This document shows positions 52,956-62,287 of a stretch of DNA of 64,000 nt, piece by piece. How positions within the stretch are numbered: the stretch's first letter is position 1; each line of letters begins with the position of its first letter. Both the position numbers and the translations under genes were made by a program. Source of the stretch: Marinibaculum pumilum (GTDB taxonomy: Bacteria; Pseudomonadota; Alphaproteobacteria; Ferrovibrionales; Ferrovibrionaceae); NCBI RefSeq assembly GCF_042646425.1, contig NZ_JBHRTR010000028.1:849862-913861 (forward strand), read 5' to 3'. The notes under the pieces were generated by a model. It worked only from the letters and a program-made list of their open reading frames with translations, had not been told where the DNA came from and made no database searches.

Positions 52956-54623
52956 ATGCTCTACGCCTATGTCCGGGACGCCGAAGGCGTCCTGCACCGC
53001 GAATGGGTGATCGGCGGCGAGGATCTTGCCGCGCTGCTGCCCGCGCGCACGACGGCCGGCTCGATCTGGCGCGACCTCGTCGTGCCGGAGGACCGGGTGC
53101 TGATCGACCGCCGGGAGGGCCGGCTGCGCGCCGGCCGCTATTCGGAGGAGGAGGTGCGGATCCGCACCGGCAGCGGCCTGCGCCGGCTGCGCCTGCTGGG
53201 CTATCCGAAGCGCTACCGCGACGGCCGGCACCGCATCGTCTGCGCCGCGGTCGACCTGACGGCGGCCGAAGCGCCGGGCGGCTTCGGCGACCGCGACCCG
53301 TTGACCGGCCTGGCCAATTATCCCGCATTCCAGGATGCGCTGGAGGCGGCCATTGCCGGTCATGCCGGCGCCGGCGAGGCGGGAACCGCCATCGCCGTGC
53401 TGTTCATCAACCTGAATGCCTATAACGAGATCGCGCAGAACTTCGGCGTGCCGGCCGCCGATTCCGCCGCCGTGGCGGCGGCGCAGCGGCTGCGCGAGAT
53501 CGCCCCGGGCCAGGCGCGGCTGGGGCGGATCCATACCGACGAATTCGTCTGTTTCATGCCCGACCTGCAGGAGACGGCGCTGCGGGACCTGGTGCATGGC
53601 TTCGAGGCGGCACTGGACAGCCCGCTCGACGTCGAAGGCATCGACGTCTCCGTCGAGCCGGTGATCGGAATCGCCTGCTTTCCCAATGACGGCGACCGGC
53701 CGCGCCACCTGGTCCGGCGCGCCGCCATCGCCGCCGCCGTGGCCCTGCGCAGCGGCCAGTCCTGGCACCTGTTCGCCGGCGAGCGCGATGCCGTGCGCCA
53801 CAACCTGACCCTGATGCAGGACCTGCGGCGCGCCCTGCGCAGTGACGGCGATGCCGGTGACGGCCTCTGGCTCGCCTACCAGCCGCAGCTGGACCTGGCC
53901 AGCGGGCGGATCCGTGGCGTGGAAGCGCTGCTGCGCTGGCGGCACCCGGTGCTGGGCGCCGTGCCGCCGGGCGATTTCCTGCCGCAGGCGGAGGCGACCC
54001 GGCTGATCCACGACATCTTCCACTGGACCCTGGCACAGGGCCTGGCGCAGCTGGCGCGCTGGCGCAGCGGCGAGGACAGGGAGGCCGGCGGCCTGGTGCT
54101 CGCCCTGAACCTCTCCGCCCGCAACCTGGCCGATCCCGGGCTGGCGGAGGATGTCCTCGCCGCCCTGGCGGCCGCCGGCCTGCCGCCGCAGGCCCTGACC
54201 CTGGAGGTGACGGAGACCGCTCTTTTCGTGAACGAGGCCGGCACCGGCCAGCTCGCCACCCTGCGGGCGGCCGGCCTGGGCATCTCGATCGACGATTTCG
54301 GCACCGGCTATTCCTCGCTCGGCTACCTGCAGCGCCTGCCGGCGACCGAACTGAAGATCGACCGCTGCTTCACCGCCGAGATCGAGCGCAGCCCGGCCAA
54401 CCGCCGCCTGGTCTCTCTCGCCGTCAACGTGGCGCAGGGCTTCGGCATGGCCACGGTGGCGGAAGGGGTCGAGAGCGCGGCGGCGCTGGAGACCCTGCGC
54501 GCGCTGGGCTGCGACCTGGCCCAGGGCTTCCACCTCTGCCGGCCGCTGGCGGCGGGGGACCCGGCGCTGGAGCGGCTGCTGGCGGGCGACGCAGCGGGGC
54601 CGGCGGCGGCGCGGGGGATGTGA
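52956..54623 (+). CDS. GGDEF-EAL protein, probable c-di-GMP phosphodiesterase
   Basis: A 555-residue soluble protein. Residues about 1-100 form a small sensor-like region without a named domain. The GGDEF domain (about 108-270) starts DPLTGLANYPAF, but its signature reads IHTDEF, so diguanylate cyclase activity is unlikely. The EAL domain (about 305-545) keeps the catalytic set: GVEALLRW, NLSARNL, EVTETAL, IDDFGTGYSSL, ELKIDR, AEGVES and AQGFH. It should hydrolyse c-di-GMP, with the GGDEF half perhaps binding GTP as a regulator. GGAGCAGG precedes the start at 52956; the in-frame codons above it are not needed. Confidence 0.88.
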   Translation: MLYAYVRDAEGVLHREWVIGGEDLAALLPARTTAGSIWRDLVVPEDRVLIDRREGRLRAGRYSEEEVRIRTGSGLRRLRLLGYPKRYRDGRHRIVCAAVDLTAAEAPGGFGDRDPLTGLANYPAFQDALEAAIAGHAGAGEAGTAIAVLFINLNAYNEIAQNFGVPAADSAAVAAAQRLREIAPGQARLGRIHTDEFVCFMPDLQETALRDLVHGFEAALDSPLDVEGIDVSVEPVIGIACFPNDGDRPRHLVRRAAIAAAVALRSGQSWHLFAGERDAVRHNLTLMQDLRRALRSDGDAGDGLWLAYQPQLDLASGRIRGVEALLRWRHPVLGAVPPGDFLPQAEATRLIHDIFHWTLAQGLAQLARWRSGEDREAGGLVLALNLSARNLADPGLAEDVLAALAAAGLPPQALTLEVTETALFVNEAGTGQLATLRAAGLGISIDDFGTGYSSLGYLQRLPATELKIDRCFTAEIERSPANRRLVSLAVNVAQGFGMATVAEGVESAAALETLRALGCDLAQGFHLCRPLAAGDPALERLLAGDAAGPAAARGM

Positions 54624-54649
54624 GGCGACAGGGGCGACTACCCACCATG

Positions 54650-54673
54650 CCACACAAGAAAATGCCTGTGTGG
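54650..54673. terminator. Hairpin between the EAL gene and tRNA-Thr
   Basis: Seven-base stem CCACACA/TGTGTGG with a ten-base loop lies between the convergent EAL gene and tRNA-Thr. No T-run follows on either strand, so termination is uncertain. Confidence 0.35.
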
Positions 54674-54749
54674 TACGCGACAGGGTCTGCGCATCGGGTA
54701 TGTCGGCGCCGTTGGATAACCCTGGAGGGGCAATTTGGATGGGGAGAAA

Positions 54750-54824
54750 TGGTGCTGCAGAGAGGAATTGAACCTCCGACCCCGTCCTTACCAAGGACGT
54801 GCTCTACCCCTGAGCTACTGCAGC
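54750..54824 (-). tRNA. tRNA-Thr (GGT anticodon)
   Basis: On the minus strand, a 75-base cloverleaf: acceptor GCTGCAG/CTGCAGC, D arm GCTCAGGGGTAGAGC, anticodon arm CGTCC-TTGGTAA-GGACG with anticodon GGT, T arm GGAGG-TTCAATT-CCTCT, discriminator A and encoded CCA. The GGT anticodon reads ACC and ACT codons. Confidence 0.95.
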
Positions 54825-54940
54825 ATCCGGTGCGGGGCGCCCCAGGCTGACGCCCGGCCATGCGACCCCCGCGAGGCGGCGGAACCTGCCACAGGCCGCG
54901 CCGGCTTGCAAGCGCTGCGCGGCGGAATTACGCAAGGACC

Positions 54941-55129
54941 ATGAGCGAGGACGAGAAAGGGTCGGAAAAGGTGCCGCCGGCACGTGCCGGAACCGCCAAG
55001 GCGGAGGCGCGTGCCGAGCGCCAGGCGCGGCTGGCGGCGGCCCTGCGGCAGAACCTGCGCCGCCGCAAGGCGCCGGCCGATTCACCCGGCACGGATGTCC
55101 GCACCCCGCCCGATTCATCGCAGGACTGA
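54941..55129 (+). CDS. Small basic protein, unknown
   Basis: A 62-residue soluble protein, highly charged, with a central helix ERQARLAAALRQNLRRRK and an acidic/proline end. No signal or membrane segment. I recall similar small proteins beside the murA/dcd region in other Alphaproteobacteria but know of no function. GCAAGGACC precedes the ATG. Confidence 0.6.
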   Translation: MSEDEKGSEKVPPARAGTAKAEARAERQARLAAALRQNLRRRKAPADSPGTDVRTPPDSSQD

Positions 55130-55327
55130 GCGCCCGGCCCGTCGCGGCCGGCCGCAGGGCCGCGCCCCGAGCGGCTTTCCGAGACTCTTGCCGGTGCCGG
55201 GGCAATCGGGATAGTGCAGGCGCAGTGTCTGCGGGTGACACGGAACCGTCACGACGGTCGCCGCTTCGCCTGCTGCCAACCGTCTTCCGCAAGCCCAGTT
55301 CCGCCGCCTTTTGGGGAGTATGCCGCC

Positions 55328-55882
55328 GTGGCGATCATGTCCGACCGCTGGATCCGCCGGATGGCGACCGAGCACGGCATGATCGAGCCGTTCGTGGAGG
55401 CGCAGAAGCGCGAGGGCACGATTTCCTACGGCCTGTCCTCCTACGGCTATGACGCGCGGGTGTCGCCGCAGTTCAAGATCTTCACCAACGTCAATTCGGC
55501 GACCGTCGACCCGAAGGCCTTCTCGTCGGAGAGCTTCGTGGACCGGGAGACCGACGTCTGCATCATCCCGCCCAATTCCTTCGCGCTGGCCTCCACGGTG
55601 GAATATTTCCGCATCCCGCGCGACGTGCTGGTGATCTGCCTGGGCAAATCCACCTATGCCCGCTGCGGCATCATCGTGAACGTCACCCCGCTGGAGCCGG
55701 AATGGGAGGGGCATGTCACTTTGGAGTTCTCCAACACCACGCCGCTGCCCGCCCGCGTCTATGCCAACGAGGGCGCCTGCCAGTTCCTGTTCCTGCAGGG
55801 CAACGAGCCCTGCGAGGTCTCCTACAAGGACCGGGCGGGGAAATATATGGGCCAGCGCGGCGTGACCCTGCCGCGGCTCTAG
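55328..55882 (+). CDS. dcd: dCTP deaminase
   Basis: A 184-residue homotrimeric enzyme that deaminates dCTP to dUTP for thymidylate synthesis. The catalytic segment is PEWEGHVTLEFSNT and the family signature CLGKSTYARCGI; GYDARVSPQFKIF lies near the start. A GTG start is chosen because GGGGAG lies nine bases upstream and because the resulting length matches the family; an ATG three codons later is possible. The final residues (YMGQRGVTLPRL) fit monofunctional deaminases, not the dUTPase fusions. Confidence 0.93.
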   Translation: MAIMSDRWIRRMATEHGMIEPFVEAQKREGTISYGLSSYGYDARVSPQFKIFTNVNSATVDPKAFSSESFVDRETDVCIIPPNSFALASTVEYFRIPRDVLVICLGKSTYARCGIIVNVTPLEPEWEGHVTLEFSNTTPLPARVYANEGACQFLFLQGNEPCEVSYKDRAGKYMGQRGVTLPRL

Positions 55883-56168
55883 GCAGGGAGGGCGCGGCGG
55901 TGCGGCGGCAAATCCGGCAAAATTGCGGCGCTGCCGAACTCTTGCCGCATTTCTCCGTTGTAAAGCGCAGCGGGGCAGGCGCAGTGCCGCCGGCGGTGGA
56001 GCCGAATGCGCCCGGCACCGGGCACCGTCGCGGCGGCCGGGCAGGGGTACCGGGTAGTCGGCGGCGGCAGCGCATCAGTTTGGGGCCAGCCTTCAGTTTG
56101 GGGATCAGGGGTTCATGCGTCAGTTGGAACAGCCCGAAGGCGCGGCCGGCATCGGCCGCGGCGAAACG

Positions 56169-57473
56169 ATGGACAAGATCCGGATCGTCGGCGGCACGCC
56201 GCTGAACGGCACGATCCGGATCGGCGGCGCCAAGAACGCCGCGCTGCCGCTGATGGCGGCGGCGCTGCTGACCGACGGCGCGCTGGTGCTGGAGGATGTG
56301 CCGCGGCTGGCGGATATCCGCTCGATGTCGCAATTGCTGATCCAGCACGGCGTGCAGATCGACGGCGCGGAGGAGGAGGGCGAGGCCCCGCCCGCCGCCG
56401 ACGCCCCCGGCCAGACCCTGGTCCTGAACGCCGGCAATGTGCACAACCTGCGCGCGCCCTACGACCTGGTGCGGAAAATGCGCGCCAGCGTGCTGGTGCT
56501 GGGGCCGCTGCTCGCGCGCTTCGGCCGGGCGGAGGTCAGCCTGCCGGGCGGCTGTGCGATCGGCACCCGGCCGGTGGACCTGCACATGCAGGCGCTGCAG
56601 GCGCTGGGCGCCCAGCTGCAGGTGGAGGCCGGCTATATCAAGGCGGAGGCGCCGGACGGCCTGGTGGGTGCGGAGGTGCGCTTCCCCTTCGTCTCCGTCG
56701 GCGCGACGGAGAACATCCTGATGGCGGCGGCGCTGGCCCGCGGCGAGACGGTGATCCGCAACGCCGCGCAGGAGCCGGAAGTGGTCGACCTGGGCCATTG
56801 CCTGATCGCCATGGGCGCGGAGATCGAGGGCCTGGGCACGTCGACGGTCACGGTGCGCGGCCGCGACAGCCTGCACGGCGCCCGCCATGCGATCCTGCCC
56901 GACCGGATCGAGAGCGGCACCTATGCGGTGGCGGTGGCGATGGCCGGCGGCGACGTGCTGCTGCAGGGCGCGCGGGCCGACCTGATCGCCACCACGACCG
57001 AGGTGCTGACCCGCGCCGGGGTCGAGGTGATCGACGAGACGGGTGCCGCGGTGCCCGGCGTGCGCGTCCGCCGCAACGGCAACGGCCTGACCGGCGTCGA
57101 CATCATGACCGAGCCCTATCCCGGCTTTCCCACCGACATGCAGGCGCAGATGATGGCGCTGATGACGGGTGCGGAAGGTGCGGCGATGATCACCGAGACG
57201 ATCTTCGAGAACCGCTTCATGCATGTGCCGGAACTGGCCCGGATGGGCGCCAACATCACCGTGCACGGCGCCTCCGCCCTGGTGCGCGGGGTGGCGGAGC
57301 TGAACGGCGCGCCGGTGATGGCGACCGACCTGCGCGCCTCCGTCTCCCTGGTGCTGGCGGGCCTGGTGGCAAAGGGGGAGACCCTGGTCAACCGTGTCTA
57401 CCACCTGGACCGCGGCTATGAGCGGCTGGAGGAAAAGCTCGGCCGCTGCGGCGCGCGGATCGAGCGGGTCTAG
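56169..57473 (+). CDS. murA: UDP-N-acetylglucosamine 1-carboxyvinyltransferase
   Basis: A 434-residue enzyme for the first committed step of peptidoglycan synthesis, adding enolpyruvate to UDP-GlcNAc. It starts MDKIRIVGGTPLNGTIRIGG and has GAKNAALPLMAAALL with its catalytic lysine, and the active-site cysteine that fosfomycin attacks in LPGGCAIGTRPVDLH. Later motifs include EPYPGFPTDMQAQ and the C-terminal YHLDRGYERLEEKL. ATG at 56115 in frame is possible but gives an untypical extension. The 286-base gap before it (55883-56168) holds no gene. DUF2948 follows after 18 bases. Confidence 0.95.
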   Translation: MDKIRIVGGTPLNGTIRIGGAKNAALPLMAAALLTDGALVLEDVPRLADIRSMSQLLIQHGVQIDGAEEEGEAPPAADAPGQTLVLNAGNVHNLRAPYDLVRKMRASVLVLGPLLARFGRAEVSLPGGCAIGTRPVDLHMQALQALGAQLQVEAGYIKAEAPDGLVGAEVRFPFVSVGATENILMAAALARGETVIRNAAQEPEVVDLGHCLIAMGAEIEGLGTSTVTVRGRDSLHGARHAILPDRIESGTYAVAVAMAGGDVLLQGARADLIATTTEVLTRAGVEVIDETGAAVPGVRVRRNGNGLTGVDIMTEPYPGFPTDMQAQMMALMTGAEGAAMITETIFENRFMHVPELARMGANITVHGASALVRGVAELNGAPVMATDLRASVSLVLAGLVAKGETLVNRVYHLDRGYERLEEKLGRCGARIERV

Positions 57474-57491
57474 GCCGGGCGGGCGGCGGTC

Positions 57492-57977
57492 ATGGCGGCA
57501 CGTCTGCAGGCGCAGGACCTCGAGGACCTGGCGGTGATCTCCGCCCTGCTGCAGGACGCCGCGGTGCGGGTCGGCGATATCGCCTGGCTGCCGAAGCGGC
57601 GGCGCTTCGCCTTCGGCGGCAGCCGCTTCCAGTGGGAGCAGGCGGCCGCGCCCGACGGCGGAAAGCCGGCGCGGATCGGCTTCGGCGCCCATGTCGACAG
57701 CGTGCTGTCGGTGGCCAGCCGCGGCATCGCGCAGGACCGGCCGGACGACATCCTGGTCCTGCTGGCGGTCACCGCAGACTTTCCCGCCGGGACGGCGGAT
57801 GAGGGCGGCCCGGACGATGAGGGCACAGGCCCGGCCGGGGAGGGGGCGATCAGCTTGATTTTCGCAGGCGGGAGTGCCATCACCCTGCGCGTCGAGTGTA
57901 TCGACATGTCCCTGGCGGATCTGGGCGCCCCCTATGCCACGCGGCTGACCCCGGACCACGATCTGGACAAGGGTTAG
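57492..57977 (+). CDS. DUF2948 family protein
   Basis: A 161-residue cytoplasmic protein with the DUF2948 pattern: LQAQDLEDLAVISALLQDAA, then GDIAWLPKRRRFAFGGSRF, and an end with GGSAITLRVECIDMSLADLG. The family is restricted to Alphaproteobacteria, commonly between murA and hisD, and has no known function. An acidic Gly-rich insert lies near residues 98-120. It follows murA by 18 bases and is probably cotranscribed. Confidence 0.88.
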   Translation: MAARLQAQDLEDLAVISALLQDAAVRVGDIAWLPKRRRFAFGGSRFQWEQAAAPDGGKPARIGFGAHVDSVLSVASRGIAQDRPDDILVLLAVTADFPAGTADEGGPDDEGTGPAGEGAISLIFAGGSAITLRVECIDMSLADLGAPYATRLTPDHDLDKG

Positions 57978-58185
57978 GCCCCGGCGGCGCGGTTCGGCCC
58001 GGGGCCCGGCTCCGGCAGGGGAGGATTCCGGACGGCCCGGCCCCGTGCATGCGGGATGCAGGGTCCCCATATCGTCAGGCGGACCCATGCCAGGCCGTCG
58101 TCGCCGCAGGACAGCTTCCGGACTTGTTTGCTCCGGGGCGGGTCCGGCGACCGCCCGGCACCGCCCGCTGCCATCGGACCTGCGC

Positions 58186-58848
58186 ATGATTGCCAACGCC
58201 CCGCTTGTCTTCGCCCTGCCGAAGGGCCGCATCCTCGACGAGGTGATGCCGCTGCTGCGCCAGGTCGGCATCGAACCGGAGCCCGCCTTCGACGATCCGC
58301 GCAGCCGGCAGCTGCGGTTCAAGACCAACCATCGCGACCTGGACCTGATCCGGGTCCGGTCCTTCGACGCCACCACCTTCGTGGCCTTCGGTGCCGCCCA
58401 TCTGGGCATTGCCGGCCGCGACGTGCTGATGGAATTCGACTATCCGGAGGTCTATGCCCCGCTGGACCTGAATGTCGGCCATTGCCGCCTGGCCGTCGCC
58501 GAGCCGGTGGAGATGACGAAGGACGACGATCCCGCCCGCTGGAGCCATGTCCGGGTGGCGACCAAGTATCCCAACGTGACCCGCGCCCATTTCGCCGCCC
58601 GCGGCGTGCAGGCGGAATGCATCAAGCTGAACGGCGCGATGGAGCTGGCGCCCTCCCTGGGGCTGTGCCGGCGCATCGTCGACCTGGTCTCCACCGGCGC
58701 GACCCTGAAGGCGAACGGCCTGGTGGAGGTGGAGACGATCGCCGAGGTCACCTCCCGCCTGGTGGTGAACCGGGCGGCGCTGAAGATGCGCCCCGTGCAG
58801 GTCAATGCCTGGATCGACCGCTTCCAGGAGGTGCTGGATGCCGCTTAG
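58186..58848 (+). CDS. hisG: ATP phosphoribosyltransferase, short form
   Basis: A 220-residue enzyme of the first step of histidine synthesis, coupling ATP with PRPP. It has FALPKGRILDEVMPLL, and near its end the PRPP loop DLVSTGATLKANGLVEVE. It lacks the C-terminal ACT-like regulatory domain, so it is the HisGS type, which needs the HisZ subunit; no hisZ is adjacent. Its stop overlaps the hisD start by 11 bases. Confidence 0.92.
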   Translation: MIANAPLVFALPKGRILDEVMPLLRQVGIEPEPAFDDPRSRQLRFKTNHRDLDLIRVRSFDATTFVAFGAAHLGIAGRDVLMEFDYPEVYAPLDLNVGHCRLAVAEPVEMTKDDDPARWSHVRVATKYPNVTRAHFAARGVQAECIKLNGAMELAPSLGLCRRIVDLVSTGATLKANGLVEVETIAEVTSRLVVNRAALKMRPVQVNAWIDRFQEVLDAA

Positions 58849-60130
58849 GCTGGATGCCGCCGCAGAGGGCTTCGAGGCGGATTTCGCCCGCCTGGTCGGC
58901 GACAAGCGGGAAAGCGACCCCGATGTCGGCGCCACGGTGGCGGAGATCATCGCCGAGGTGCGCGCCCGCGGCGATGCGGCTCTCTACGACTATACGGAAC
59001 GGTTCGATCGGGTCCGCCCCGCCGCCCTTGCCATTGGCGAGGCGGAGCGCGCGGAAGCGGTGGCCACCGTCGCGCCCGAGGTGCGGGCGGCACTCGAAGT
59101 GGCGGCGGAGCGGATCCGCGCCTTCCACTGGCGGCAGCTGCCGAAGGACGACCAGTTCCGCGATGCCGCCGGCGTGCGGCTGGGGCAGCGCTGGCGGCCG
59201 GTCGCCGCGGCCGGCCTGTATGTGCCCGGCGGCAAGGCGGCCTATCCTTCCTCCGTCCTGATGAATGCCGTGCCCGCCTGGGTGGCCGGGGTGCAGCGCC
59301 TGGTGATGGTGGTGCCGACCCCCGACGGCGTGCTGAACGGCGCCGTCCTGCTGGCCGCGGAACTGGCCGGGGTGTCGGAGATCTACCGGGTCGGCGGCGC
59401 GCAGGCGATCGCCGCCCTGGCCTATGGCACCGAGAGCATCGCCCCCGTCGACACCATCGTCGGCCCCGGCAATGCCTATGTCGCCACCGCCAAGCGCCAG
59501 GTGTTCGGCCAGGTGGGCATCGATTCCATCGCCGGCCCGTCGGAGATCCTGGTCGTCGCCGACGGCGACAACGACCCGGCCTGGATCGCCGCCGACCTGC
59601 TGAGCCAGGCCGAGCATGACGAGGTGGCGCAGGCGATCCTGGTCACCGACGATGCCGGCTTCGCCGATGCCGTGGCCGCCGCGGTGGAGAGCCACCTGGC
59701 GGCCCTGCCGCGGGCGGAGATCGCGGCGCAGAGCTGGCAACGCTACGGCGCCCTGATCACTGTGCCCGACCTGGCGGCGGCGGTGCCGCTGGTGAACCGC
59801 CTGGCGCCGGAGCATCTGGAACTGGCGGTGGCGGAGCCGCAGCCGCTGCTGGACGGCATCCGCAATGCCGGCGCCATCTTCGTCGGCCGCCACACGCCGG
59901 AGGCGGTCGGCGACTATGTCGCCGGGCCGAACCATGTCCTGCCGACCGGCCGGACGGCGCGCTTCTCCTCCGGCCTGTCGGTCTATGACTTCCTGCGGCG
60001 CAGCGCGGTGATCGAATGCGATGCCGCGGCGCTGTCAGAGATCGGCCCGGCGGCGATGACCCTGGCCGAGGCGGAGGGCCTGCCGGCCCATGCGCTGTCG
60101 ATCGGCATCCGCCTGAACCGGCGGGCCTGA
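58838..60130 (+). CDS. hisD: Histidinol dehydrogenase
   Basis: A 430-residue zinc enzyme that oxidises L-histidinol to histidine in two NAD-dependent steps. It shows GLYVPGGKAAYPSSVLM, the family signature beginning IDSIAGPSEILVVAD, the catalytic Glu-His in LAPEHLELAV and HVLPTGRTARFSSGLSV. Start within hisG. UPF0262 follows after 14 bases. Confidence 0.95.
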   Translation: MPLRLDAAAEGFEADFARLVGDKRESDPDVGATVAEIIAEVRARGDAALYDYTERFDRVRPAALAIGEAERAEAVATVAPEVRAALEVAAERIRAFHWRQLPKDDQFRDAAGVRLGQRWRPVAAAGLYVPGGKAAYPSSVLMNAVPAWVAGVQRLVMVVPTPDGVLNGAVLLAAELAGVSEIYRVGGAQAIAALAYGTESIAPVDTIVGPGNAYVATAKRQVFGQVGIDSIAGPSEILVVADGDNDPAWIAADLLSQAEHDEVAQAILVTDDAGFADAVAAAVESHLAALPRAEIAAQSWQRYGALITVPDLAAAVPLVNRLAPEHLELAVAEPQPLLDGIRNAGAIFVGRHTPEAVGDYVAGPNHVLPTGRTARFSSGLSVYDFLRRSAVIECDAAALSEIGPAAMTLAEAEGLPAHALSIGIRLNRRA

Positions 60131-60144
60131 GGCGGGGCGGGGCG

Positions 60145-60663
60145 ATGCCGGGCAAGGGCGGGTCAGGCGGCGCAGGAGCGGGATCGACGGCACCGGATCG
60201 CGGTTTCCGGATCGACAACCTGACCCTCGACGCGGCGACGGTGCTGCGCCGCAACGCCGATATCGAGCATGAGCGGAAGGTCGCGATCTTCGACCTGCTT
60301 GAGGATAACAGCTTCCAGCCGATCGGTTCCGACGGCGGGCCCTATCACCTGCGCCTGGGGATCGAGGATGGCCGCCTGGTGTTCGACATCCGGGTCGACG
60401 GCGACGCGCCGCATGGCCGGATCATCCTGGCGCTCAGCCCGTTCCGGAAGATCGTGAAGGACTATTTCGAGATCTGCGACAGCTACTACCAGGCGATCAA
60501 GACCGCCACGCCGTCGAAGATCGAGGCGATCGACATGGGCCGCCGCGCCATCCACAACGAAGGCTCCACCCTGCTGAAGGAGCGGATGGCCGGCAAGGTC
60601 GATATGGACTTCGACACCGCGCGCCGGCTGTTCACCCTGATCTGCGTCCTGCATATCCGCTGA
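60145..60663 (+). CDS. UPF0262 family protein
   Basis: A 172-residue protein of a family found in Alphaproteobacteria, often after hisD. The conserved core is ADIEHERKVAIFDLLEDNSF, then ILALSPFRKIVKDYFEICDS, ending FTLICVLHIR. A Gly/Ala-rich N-terminal 20 residues precede it. Function unknown. A GGGGCGGGGCG stretch precedes its start. The phosphatase gene follows after two bases. Confidence 0.9.
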   Translation: MPGKGGSGGAGAGSTAPDRGFRIDNLTLDAATVLRRNADIEHERKVAIFDLLEDNSFQPIGSDGGPYHLRLGIEDGRLVFDIRVDGDAPHGRIILALSPFRKIVKDYFEICDSYYQAIKTATPSKIEAIDMGRRAIHNEGSTLLKERMAGKVDMDFDTARRLFTLICVLHIR

Positions 60664-60665
60664 GG

Positions 60666-61115
60666 GTGCAGCCTTTGGACCGTCCCGGTGCCGTCCTGTT
60701 CGCCTGCACGGAGAACGCCCTGCGCTCGCCGATGGCGGAAGGCATCGCGAAATACCTGGTGGGCCACCAGATCTTCATCGACTCCGTCGGCGTCAGGAAG
60801 GGCGAGCTCGACCCCTTTGCCGTCGCGGTGATGGACGAGATCGGCGTCGACATTTCCGGCCACCGGGCGAAGAGCTTCGACGACCTGACGGATTCCAGCT
60901 TCGACCTGATCCTCAGCCTGTCGCCGGAGGCGCAGCACCGGGCGGTCGACATGACCCGGATGTTCGCCTGCGAGGTGGAGTACTGGAACACCTTCGACCC
61001 GTCGCTGGTCGAGGGCAGCCGCGAGCATCGCCTGATGGCCTACCGCCAGGTGCGGGACGGTCTGATGGAGCGGATCAAGGACCGGCTGGTCCGGCCGCTG
61101 CCCGCCAGTCCCTGA
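60666..61115 (+). CDS. Low-molecular-weight protein phosphatase/arsenate reductase-like
   Basis: A 149-residue protein with the Cys-X5-Arg loop in ACTENALRSPMAEGIAKYL, as in low-molecular-weight tyrosine phosphatases and related arsenate reductases, and a possible general acid in NTFDPSLVEG. It begins with GTG, two bases after UPF0262, and is cotranscribed with hisD. The conserved position after hisD and UPF0262 suggests a housekeeping role; arsenic resistance is not indicated. Confidence 0.87.
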   Translation: MQPLDRPGAVLFACTENALRSPMAEGIAKYLVGHQIFIDSVGVRKGELDPFAVAVMDEIGVDISGHRAKSFDDLTDSSFDLILSLSPEAQHRAVDMTRMFACEVEYWNTFDPSLVEGSREHRLMAYRQVRDGLMERIKDRLVRPLPASP

Positions 61116-61242
61116 CAGCCAGGTCTCAGCGATCGGGCTCCGCTGGCCGCCGCCGATGCGACAGGCAGCCATGCAACCTTCGCGACTTGCCTTTTGGCGA
61201 GCGGCGCAGCATGTTCCGCCACATCCGCAAAGAGGAGGACAG

Positions 61243-61461
61243 ATGGCGAAGGAAGAACTTCTGGAGTTTCCCGGTGTCGTGACGGAACTTCTGCCGAATG
61301 CGATGTTCCGTGTGCAGCTGGAGAACGAGCATGAGGTGCTGGCGCACACCTCGGGGAAGATGCGCAAGAACCGTATCCGGGTGCTGGCCGGCGACAAGGT
61401 CATGGTCGAGATGACTCCCTATGACCTCACCAAGGGCCGCATCACGTTTCGCTTCAAGTAG
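61243..61461 (+). CDS. infA: Translation initiation factor IF-1
   Basis: A 72-residue OB-fold protein that binds the ribosomal A site during initiation. It matches IF-1 along its length: MAKEELLEFPGVVTELLPNA, LAHTSGKMRKNRIRVLAGDK, and DLTKGRITFRFK at the end. AGAGGAGGAC precedes the ATG at 61243. It starts the common infA-maf-rng gene order. Confidence 0.97.
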   Translation: MAKEELLEFPGVVTELLPNAMFRVQLENEHEVLAHTSGKMRKNRIRVLAGDKVMVEMTPYDLTKGRITFRFK

Positions 61462-61612
61462 GCTGGCCGCTTCGCCCGCCCCGGGCTGCGCACCTGTTCC
61501 GCCGCAGCCCATCCTGCGCGCCGCCCGCTGCCAGCCAGGGCAAGGCCGGGCCATCGACGCCGGGCCATGACGGCCCGAACCGTCGCTGCGGCCGCGCAAC
61601 CGAGACCCCGCC

Positions 61613-62236
61613 ATGACGCCTGACGAGCAGATGCACGCCGCGGCCGCTCCGGCTGTCGCGCCGCGCCTGGTGCTGGCCTCTGCCAGCCCGCGGCGCCGCG
61701 ACCTGCTGGCGCAGATCGGCGTCCGGCCGGATGCGGTGCGCCCGGCGGAGATCGACGAGACCCCGCGCCGCGGCGAACTGCCGCGCCAGCTGGCGGAGCG
61801 CCTGTGCCGGGCGAAGGCCGCCGCGGTTGCCGGCCTGGAGCCGGGCGCCTTCGTGCTTGCCGCCGACACGGTCGTCGCCTGCGGCCGCCGCATCCTGCCG
61901 AAGGCGGAGACGGTCGACGAGGCAGCGGACTGCCTGGCGCTGCTCTCCGGCCGGCGGCACCGGGTGACGACCGGGCTCTGCCTGGTGGCACCCGACGGCC
62001 GCCAGGTCTGCCGCCTGGTCACAAGCATCGTCACCTTCAAGCGGCTCGATGCCGCGGAGCGGTCGGGCTATCTCGCCGGCGGCGAGTGGCAGGGCAAGGC
62101 CGGCGGCTATGCGATCCAGGGCCGCGGCGCGCTGTTCGTCGCCGATCTCGGCGGCTCCTATTCCAACGTGGTCGGCCTGCCGCTGTTCGAGACCGGCGCC
62201 CTGCTGCGCGGCCTCGGCTTCCCGCTCTGGCCCTGA
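61613..62236 (+). CDS. maf: Maf family nucleotide pyrophosphatase
   Basis: A 207-residue enzyme that hydrolyses non-canonical or modified nucleoside triphosphates. The signature LVLASASPRRRDLLAQIG near residue 20 and LAADTVVACG with its catalytic Asp are present, as are AGGEWQGKAGGYAIQGRGAL-type (GGYAIQGRGA) and SYSNVVGLPLF. It lies between infA and the Rne/Rng gene. Whether it is the YhdE or YceF type cannot be told. Confidence 0.92.
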   Translation: MTPDEQMHAAAAPAVAPRLVLASASPRRRDLLAQIGVRPDAVRPAEIDETPRRGELPRQLAERLCRAKAAAVAGLEPGAFVLAADTVVACGRRILPKAETVDEAADCLALLSGRRHRVTTGLCLVAPDGRQVCRLVTSIVTFKRLDAAERSGYLAGGEWQGKAGGYAIQGRGALFVADLGGSYSNVVGLPLFETGALLRGLGFPLWP

Positions 62237-62287
62237 CCCGGCCGGAGCGGCAGGCTGGCGGGCGGGCAGGCAGGCACCGGAGCGGAG

